64,000 nt of DNA. Source: Bryopsis sp. KO-2023 (taxonomy: Eukaryota; Chlorophyta; Ulvophyceae; Bryopsidales; Bryopsidaceae). A program made the translations under genes and the position numbers. The notes below the pieces were generated by a model. It saw only the letters and a list, made by a program, of their open reading frames with translations. It did no database searches and had not been told where the DNA came from. The stretch covers positions 2,170,001 to 2,234,000 of the forward strand of contig BSYQ01000010.1 in NCBI GenBank assembly GCA_030272585.1, read 5' to 3'. Below are positions 56,550-64,000 of the stretch, piece by piece (position 1 is the stretch's first letter; each line of letters starts with the position of its first letter).

Positions 56550-59022
56550 ATGGAGCCAGAAGGTAAAATGAGTTCCGGGCAGCCGCCCAGCCTCACGATG
56601 CAAATCCATCCGAGCGAAGAAGATGTAGGACCTCCACTTGAACATTTTCCAGAATCACATGAACATCGGACTAGTTTAGCCAAAACTGTCGGAACGTAAG
56701 TGACGGGGCCATGACAAGGTGTGGGGGTTGTCGACGTGCTTTCTTGCAATCCTTTCATTTTTCTGCATAACCTGCATCGGCTTCAGACCATGTTGGCTTG
56801 AAACCTTCAGACTGCCAACAGCCAGCTGAATTTGATTTTGTTGTGTTGTTTTGTTGATAAGGATTACCCACTATGCCAAGCTGATCGTCGCGGAGGACCC
56901 AATCGAGGAGCACAAGCAGTATTTGGAAAGCCTCGAAGAAGAGCTTGTTCGGGAGCGCAAAGAAGCAGCGAGGAACAGGTTGGGCCCCACAACAGTTGTA
57001 ATAAATATGCTTGATTGCTGCTCGAATAATTGTAAGAATCGCCACAAAAGTATCGCGGAGTGTTGGTGGTGTTGGTTGCGATGAACAACTCCCCAAGTCG
57101 ATCAAACTTTGATATCACTGTAGAGTGTAGAAAAACGCTGGAAGGGATCGATCTACTTTCTATATAAAAAAAAGGCTGTCGATTGCGCTGCGATGCTTCA
57201 TTCCAATTGTTCAAACACCGTCCTTCAACGAAAAGGGATACTTTCATACTTTTTTTTTTTGGGTAGGTGGCAAGGTGCCACGGTATCCCTGATTTGCAGC
57301 AAGAAAATGGTCAAGGATGCACACTCGCTCAAGAACAAGAAACTCAGTGGGGAAGACAAAATGGCCGCCGCCGTTCGACTCGAAATGGCGTTGAGGGATA
57401 TGGAGCACCCTGAAAAGGGTCTCTTGGTGCGGGCGCTTCAAAAGAGGGCCGAAAACGACTACGACGGGCTTGCGGATCGATTCATGAACGAGATGTTCAT
57501 CACGGGAGAGAAAATTTTCATGTGGTGCGCCGCCAAAGGGTTCGTCGTCTTTCACTGCTGGATGCTTTCTTCAGGAAAGTGCAACTGAACGAGAACTATG
57601 CTACAGGTTCACTCCCGCCAAGACTGGCCATCATAAGGTTCTGTTCACGGCTTCATTCGGGGCAGCCATGTTCATTTGCTTCTTTTTCATGTGCGGGGAG
57701 TTTGATTCATACATGTGGCGTCGGCACCGAGCCCAATACGAGAGTTGCTTGGAACAGGAGTCTGCTGTCGATGGTCCACAACATCTCACCAACTGGATAA
57801 GCGGAGTACGCGGTTTGTACATTTTGCCTTGTATTCCAGGTTATTTTTCTTTTTATTTCTTTTCTTTTCTTTTCCTTTTTTTTTAGCACTGTTCAGTTGA
57901 GAAGCATTTCCCTCTCAAGATAGACACTTTTCCCTGAACTCGTTAACGTCCATTTGAAAAACTGATAGAGAACAGACAATTCACTTTAATGAAATGGTCC
58001 TAATGATAAGGAAACTAAAAAATATCCTTCAGAGAATGAAAGAGAGGGGTAGGGGTAGGCTATTGAGCACGAAGGTGGTTTAAAAGGGGTGGCACCCCTT
58101 AGACCCCCCCAAAAAAATACTTTCGATATTCAGGTAGCTTCGATCCCTTTCGACCTGCTCAACGAAAACGTTGGGCACCATTCTTATCCACTTCTGTGGT
58201 TTGTCGCAGTCCGGGCCGTGGTGTTTTCACGACATCAACAAATGGACGTTCAGCAGTGACTTCATGTTGAAGTGGGGAGCTCGCTACGCCCCACTTCTTG
58301 GCGAGAGCAACAATGGACACCGCTGGTTTACATCCATGTTCATCCATCAAAATTTCAAGCACCTTTTCTCCAACAGCCTTTTGTTTTTTTCCTTGGCCAT
58401 TCAAATCGAAGTAAAATATGGATGGTGGCGTATCTGTTTTCTGTGGTTCACGTCGCACATGGGGGGAGCCTTGTTCAGGTGAGCATACTGTGGAGTTTTT
58501 CACTTCCTGTGTCCAATTGGTGTTTGTTCTACAGAAATGTTCATACAGACCCAAATCTGTTTTTCACTTTCTGTGTTGGGTACCTGTTCGCGAAACCGGC
58601 CCTATTGACTGCGGAGCTTTTTGTTGGTGTGCAGCGCTGTTCTGGAAAACCCATGCACAGCCGTGGTTGGAGCGAGCGGTGGAGTGTTTGGCCTGATGGG
58701 GCTGTTCATCGCGGATATGGTGTTGAACTTTCGAACCATCAAGCGGCCTATTTTCAGGGGGCTCGTCATAACTACGTTCCTTCTGTATTTTGTTATCACC
58801 GGAGCAACCATAAAACATGGGACCTCGCATCTATCCCATCTTGGCGGCTTGGTTTGCGGCCTGTTTCCTTCTTTCTTATTTTTGCCGAAGCTGAAAGGAG
58901 AACGGCTGGAGGCGTGGTTCCCACTCCTGGGCGGAACCGTGATGCTGGTTGTGTTTATTACACTTCCAACGCATTTCTATCTGTCCATCGTAAAAAATTT
59001 AGAGTGCGATGAAGGGAAGTAG
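56550..59022 (+). CDS. Rhomboid-family intramembrane serine protease, 482 aa
   Basis: Six exons in phase: 56550-56695, 56862-56978, 57267-57524, 57607-57805, 58138-58478 and 58635-59022. A long soluble N-terminal region (charged helix EHKQYLESLEEELVRERKEA) precedes a first membrane helix (LFTASFGAAMFICFFFMCG). The core has HRWFTSMFIHQNFKHLFSNS, the nucleophile VVGASGGVFGL (Ser368) and the base in TSHLSHLGGL (His about 422), so the catalytic dyad is complete. Rhomboids cut substrates within the membrane. The 56550 ATG is the first in frame. The exon 4-5 join needs acceptor GGTAG in phase 0 and is the least certain junction. Confidence 0.9.
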
Positions 59023-59639
59023 GATGCCGATAGCGGGGAAATATAAAAAAGAATTTTCGATTTCTTGTTCAGCGTTTTGAATGCATAGTTTGTAGCTGGT
59101 GGGTGATTTGGATGTGCCAATCTTCCGTTCTTTATGTTTGTAAAGTGATGCTGAATTCACAGGTTTGGGGAGGGATTGTAAATTTTGACATTGGCAGAGT
59201 TCCCCCTCGTTTCTTCATGACCTAAAGTTTGTTGGGGTGGTAAAAGATTCAACCATTGCGCCTATTCTCCACAAAAAATCCCAGACATGGCACTGGTAGG
59301 ATAGACAGGCTTCGCCTGCCACCAGTGGCAGACACAGTATTATGTCTGACTGGGTCAGATATACATTTTCGAATATATACATGTACATATTCGATAAGCA
59401 TGCCGATTGTGGGACCTGTGTTGGCTTGTGTGTGTTTTCGGCCTTGGAGCCAAACCCAACGCGGCTTCTCGTTAGAATAACACACAAATGGACAGGGTAA
59501 GCATCACCTAACGACTCGAATCTATCACGGCCACCTGTTGGGGAACCCATCCCACTTGAAAAAAAACAAAAACCTCTACGTTGTGCATAACACTTGTTAC
59601 AACAGGATCGCACGCGAACGAAACTGCTCCGCGAAAAAA
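59023..59639. other. Intergenic, no gene seen
   Basis: 617 bp between the rhomboid stop and the next start. It contains a TATACATGTACATAT-type palindrome near 59370-59390 and nothing else I can support. Confidence 0.5.
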
Positions 59640-61044
59640 ATGTTGCTGGAGCTGTTCGAAAGCGAGGAAGGCCTCGCGTCGAAAGTTTTGGGGTGCCTCG
59701 ACGATGACGACCTGTGCAGGGTTGCTCAACTGTGTACCAAACTCAAGGGCTTCACGTCGGATCTGCGTGCGAAAAAAAAGTTCATCAAGTCTCGCACGAA
59801 CACCGGAAGCAATCTGCATCCTGGGGGCAAGGCTCAGGTGGTTTGCTTGGAGTATCCGGAGATGTGCCCTAGGCCCTTTGGAGATCGAAACTGGGCGGGA
59901 ACTGTCGACATCTTCGTTAATTTCGTCGCGAACGGTACGGACGGTCGCTCCGCGGATCTCTGCGACCGGCTTTCCGGGTTGAAGCCCGCGGATGCCGTGT
60001 TGTTGAGTATGTATCGAGGCACTGCGCTGTGGGTGGCAGCATGGGAATACTTCCCCGGTGAACTGGAGCTGTTGAACGGTTTGACTGGGGGGAGCTGCTG
60101 GGGAGTGGGCTATTGGTTGACCAAAGAATGGCGGCGACGTCTTGACGATTATCGTGACGTCTGTGTTAGAGACGTCGATACCGCGGTGAAGGCGGCTGGT
60201 GAGTTCACGATATCTACAATTTCTTTTTCCCAAATTGGTGGTTTGGGATCCTCATTTTTCTGGTGGAATCATTTACATAAAAAAACTCATGCTTTGATTG
60301 GACTAAAATTTTCACTGAAGAGATCTCCATTCGCAGAAATGTCAAACTGGAACTGCTTGAGGCCAGAGGTAGAGAGTTAAAAAATGAACAAGAACTGGGT
60401 GTCACTGAAATTGCAGCACATACTTGTCCATGAAAGAAACGACCAAAAATTATTCGGGTATACTTCCCTTCAATTTAATCAAGAAACAACTGTCAAAACC
60501 CTTTTTTTTGTCTCCCCAACTCTTCTATTACTTAGTAAAAAAAAAACACAGATAAATTCCGGGGTCTTTTCCTTTCCCCTTCTCAGGGAATTTGAGGTTG
60601 ATTCTGATTCAATCCTACATCGAGTATGGATATTGTCTTCCCATGCCTGCCTGGTCTGCCATGGAGCGTTTCGGCCTGGATGCTTACTACAACCACAAGA
60701 AAGTCGGGGAGGAACTCGACCTCCCCCCACAGCAAGGCACCTTGTATTTGATTCCTCGTGATTTCTGGCAGTACCACTCCCATTTGATAGTGGTCGACCC
60801 CAGCAGCAAGACGTACGAAGCTGTGGCTGCCAGCATTCCTGCCCTGAAAGGACCTACTGAGTCAGATGCGGGTGTTACAGCAGAGGTCAGGAATATGCCT
60901 GTGTTGTGTTTCATCCACCCAGACTACGTCGATCATTATGGGGGGAGCGTGGCCGAGGTGGCCTCCGACTGGGAAGGAAAGGTTCCACAAGAGATATTGG
61001 ATGGACTGGTTTGGCTGACAGGTTTCATATCTCCCCATTTTTGA
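59640..61044 (+). CDS. F-box-like protein of unknown specificity, 338 aa
   Basis: Two exons, 59640-60198 and 60587-61044, joined in phase. The N-terminus (ASKVLGCLDDDDLCRVAQLC, then TKLKGFTSDLRAKKKF) looks like an F-box, which would link it to an SCF ubiquitin ligase through SKP1. The rest contains TALWVAAWEYFPGELELLNG and, in exon 2, GTLYLIPRDFWQYHSHLIVV and VLCFIHPDYVDHYGGSVAEV. This part loosely recalls SMI1/KNR4 (SUKH) domains found after F-boxes in FBXO3-like proteins, a weak comparison. AATAAAG at 61241 could serve as a poly(A) signal. Confidence 0.7.
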
Positions 61045-62088
61045 CGTTTTGATCTGTGTCGGTTGGGCCCAGCTCTGTCGATGGAAATCGTTTTGTTTCT
61101 TTTTTTTGGTTTTTTTTTGTGAGGTTTTATTTGTTTTTTGTGCTTTTGTATAATGTTGATTGCTTGGGTTTTTTTGAAATCCGTGTTCCATAAACTGGTT
61201 AAATCCTGTGTTCGTGTTCTTCCTCATGACTTTAAGTCATAATAAAGTCTATTCCCTGCCCAATTTTTGTTTAAAAACACAATTGTCTGACCCAAGTTTA
61301 CTCGAAAAAAAAATGATGTTTTCAGTTGAATCAATCTCGTCAAAAAACATCATTCAGTTGAAATTGATTCAAGAAGGTGAACAACAGCCATAGATTTTCT
61401 TTTTCTATTTTTGTTTCCTCCCCACCTCGAAATCAGAGTGTGCAATGTTGCAGCACAAGGTTTATCTATCTATATATAGATTCCCATTTTCGAGGAATCC
61501 CCCACTGCTGATGCCATTGAGTGTCCAAAATTTTGCTTGAGATGTAGAGGAAAAAAATTTGTGCTTTTATTTTATACATATATAACCACAGCCCCATCCT
61601 GATGAAACAAAGCGGCGAAATGTTGTTGTTCCTCTACCGACATGCAAAATAGCTGAACAAGCTTGATTCTTGGAAAAAGCTACCCCCTGTGCCGTCAGTC
61701 GGCGATCTTTCTCAAGATATATGCTTTGTATCTGAAAACAACCCACATATATTCTCCAGCATCATGGGGGATTAGGGCTCTGTTTTGCTGTGGGTTGTAA
61801 TTATTGATTGATTGAAAACTGTGTGTCTAGATAGATCCCCTAAAACAACTCATTGCTTCATTAAGAAAAAAAAAATGTGAAAAAAAAATTGCAGATGGAT
61901 TCTTGATTGAAAACGAAAGAACAAAAAACATCGAAATACATTCAAGAAAGAAATACGAGAATCGACTGTGATTGCTTGTTTCCAAAAAAAAGGCAACTGG
62001 TAATAGCTTTGATGGCCGATTCGCCCAGACAGATTGACATATCAGGGACTGGACGTCCCCCCCAAGATGCATTTCTGGCATCGGAGCG
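61045..62088. other. Intergenic with 3' UTR and promoter
   Basis: 3' region of the F-box-like gene, AT-rich DNA with (TATC)n near 61465, then the upstream region of meckelin. No exon supported. Confidence 0.5.
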
Positions 62089-64000
62089 ATGCAGTTTCTC
62101 CTGGCTTTGCTTTTTTTCAGCGTCGCGTTAGTGGATTTTTGCTCCTCACAAGGCATTGTCGTCCCAACAAGCTGCCCTGACACCGCTTTTTTTGACGTCG
62201 CTGGGCTCGAGTGTATTGAGTGCGGAGAGAATGAGGTCAGCAATCTTCTTTGTGCAGGCTCGCTGCCTACGCTTCGCCATTCACCTTCAATGGAGGGTAC
62301 TCATTCTCCGTTTAAACGCGCGTCGAGCATGCAGCGTGCGAAGGAATAGACGTCTCCTTCACTGTCGCAAATCTCGACGCGACTCCGAGACATTCCACAT
62401 ATGTTGTGAAACGCGCAGGGATTCGGCTCTCGCCGAGTTACTCGACGTTATCCTTCTCGTGCGACTCCCACGCTTGAAAACTCTTCGGAGGAGTTTTCTG
62501 TTTTGACGTCTATGGATTTCCTTGCTGACGATGCGCTTTGGGCTGGACAGGAGTATCGTTCAGGAAGGTGCCAGTGCACTTCTGGGACCTTCCGACAGGT
62601 TTCCACCTCCCCCGTGGATGGCTTGGACTTCGGCGAGTGCGTCACGTGCGACGAGGAGGTGAGGTCGCGAAACGAACGATCAAGCTCGAACAGTGTCAAC
62701 TTCTTTGCGGTTTCTCCACCACCACGTGCGTCTGAGAGATCGTAACAGCGACATCACTCATTGCATCATCTAATCCTCCACAATGCATTTCTATGACATC
62801 CATTTCTGCTTTTTTTTATATATTTCTTTGTAATATCTTTTCCAGAAATGGATCATAAGAAACACCTCTCCGGTTTTTAAAAAGCCTGAGCACTTTCACC
62901 AGCATGCTGTTTTTGGATGAAGGGATATGTGGCGTCAGACTCGGGGGCTTATTGTGTAAGATGCAGCAGCAGCTCAGGGGAAGAGGTCATCACGTTGAGC
63001 GGACTGCAGCAAACCACACTTAAGTGGATCCCAGCAGAGAAACAAGGAAATAACTGCAAATGCCAGGGAGGGGGCACAGCGAACACAACGATCGGAGAAT
63101 TCCATGACAATGGTGCCAAATAAATAAGCATTACACGAACTGAAATATTCAGTCCGCCTTTCTGTTTCAGCTAAAAGTGTGATGCCCTTGGGTTGGTCGA
63201 TACTGAGACATAATGCAGCCCATACTGATTTGGATGAAGTGAAAAACTCCCTTTCACTGCACAGAAATGGACGTCTGCTGAAATGATTTCAGTGAAATCA
63301 ATGCTGCCCACATTGTTCTTGAATTTATCAGATTCGACCCGCTCACAGAAACAGGGTGCTCCACAGCAAACGATATTGAAGGTGTGGTGCATCGATCTTT
63401 TACTCCAACTATTCATTTGTGTGAATGCAGGGGTGCCATTTGAGGAAAACGGAGAATTCGTAAAACGTTGCTTGGCTTGTCCATCTGGAACATATCCTGC
63501 CCAGGGAAGATGCGTTGCTTGTCCATACCCGAAAGTTTTATCAGGGGAAACAAGCTGTGTCTGTCCAGAACCCCTCCCGTCGGATGTCAGTCACTGCTCC
63601 AATGATGAGGAGGAGCTTACCTACGTTTCTACTCAGTTGAGTCTGAGCGTCCAAGGTGCAGAACAGGTTTGATATAATGTGTTGCTCTGGGGTGTCCAAG
63701 AAATTGCATGCAAAAAAAAGGATTTCCTCCTCGCTCAAGATTTTCTTCTCGAATTTTGCCACGGCAAGCCTGATGCAGGGATATATTCGGTGTCTGACAA
63801 CCCCTGCTTTCAAGCCTGTGACCTTTGACCTGCAGGCAGTATTTAATTTAGAAAATGGGAGGAGCAAAACCATTGAACAGTCAGAGCCTTTCACGAGATT
63901 GCTTCCCAGTGCAGCATTCCGGTGCATGTCCGAAGGGAACAGGGAGTCCTGCAATGCTTTGGCTAATCTCTGCACCCTCGATGTTTACAGAAGGTGAAAA
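62089..64000 (+). CDS. TMEM67: Meckelin (TMEM67), 5' part, runs off the window
   Basis: Five exons in phase: 62089-62235, 62551-62658, 62923-63112, 63431-63666 and 63836-63993; the last ends in a GTGAAA donor at the window edge. The start is a signal peptide (MQFLLALLFFSVALVDFCSS). The extracellular Cys-rich region follows meckelin: FFDVAGLECIECGENE, CQCTSGTF, FGECVTCDEE, AYCVRCSSSS, RCLACPSGTYPAQGRCVACP and ETSCVCPEPL. A region then matches the family's next block (LLPSAAFRCMSEGNRESCNA, LANLC). Meckelin is a frizzled-like membrane protein of the ciliary transition zone, so the organism makes cilia or flagella (inference). The membrane segments lie beyond the window. Confidence 0.88.

Overview
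The window is nuclear DNA of a eukaryote. Its genes are split by many short introns with GT-AG borders and T-rich acceptors, and intergenic DNA is AT-rich with long homopolymers. The gene set points to a flagellated green alga (inference): a DEMETER/ROS1-type DNA glycosylase with the plant-type C-terminal RRM-like domain, meckelin (TMEM67, a ciliary gene), a GDT1-type transporter, a mitochondrial carrier and CTU1. I cannot name the species.

Layout. 1-5.7 kb: part of a minus-strand gene made of seven Cys-rich modules, an unresolved plus-strand gene, and palindromic repeats. 5.7-19.9 kb: a nested repeat region. A minus-strand gag-protease retroelement is cut by a complete 4.8-kb hAT transposon (6104-10883) and by its 465-bp deletion derivative (12766-13230). 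A truncated DIRS-like element follows, itself cut by a foldback element, and then 2.5 kb of AT-rich DNA. 20.0-29.4 kb: two minus-strand copies of a gene that matches cyclodipeptide synthases (CDPS). One is broken and one is intact. They flank a 6,003-bp LTR retrotransposon with apparently identical LTRs. 29.9-32.3 kb: a three-exon cytochrome P450 head to head with the intact CDPS. 33.6-64 kb: ordinary genes, namely a mitochondrial carrier (-), CTU1 (+), a DEMETER-like glycosylase with a J-domain (-), GDT1/TMEM165 (+), a rhomboid protease (+), an F-box-like gene (+) and the 5' half of meckelin (+).

The most unusual locus is CDPS plus P450. CDPSs use aminoacyl-tRNAs to make cyclic dipeptides, and P450s are among the usual tailoring enzymes in bacterial CDPS clusters. 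The intact copy keeps the catalytic Ser and the Tyr/Glu/Tyr residues with almost exactly the spacing of bacterial AlbC, yet it sits in an intron-rich algal chromosome. The DEMETER-like gene could be modelled through 11 phase-consistent exons. It has a J-domain between its Fe-S cluster and its RRM-like domain.

Exon coordinates come from reading splice sites and checking phase by hand. They have not been tested against transcripts.
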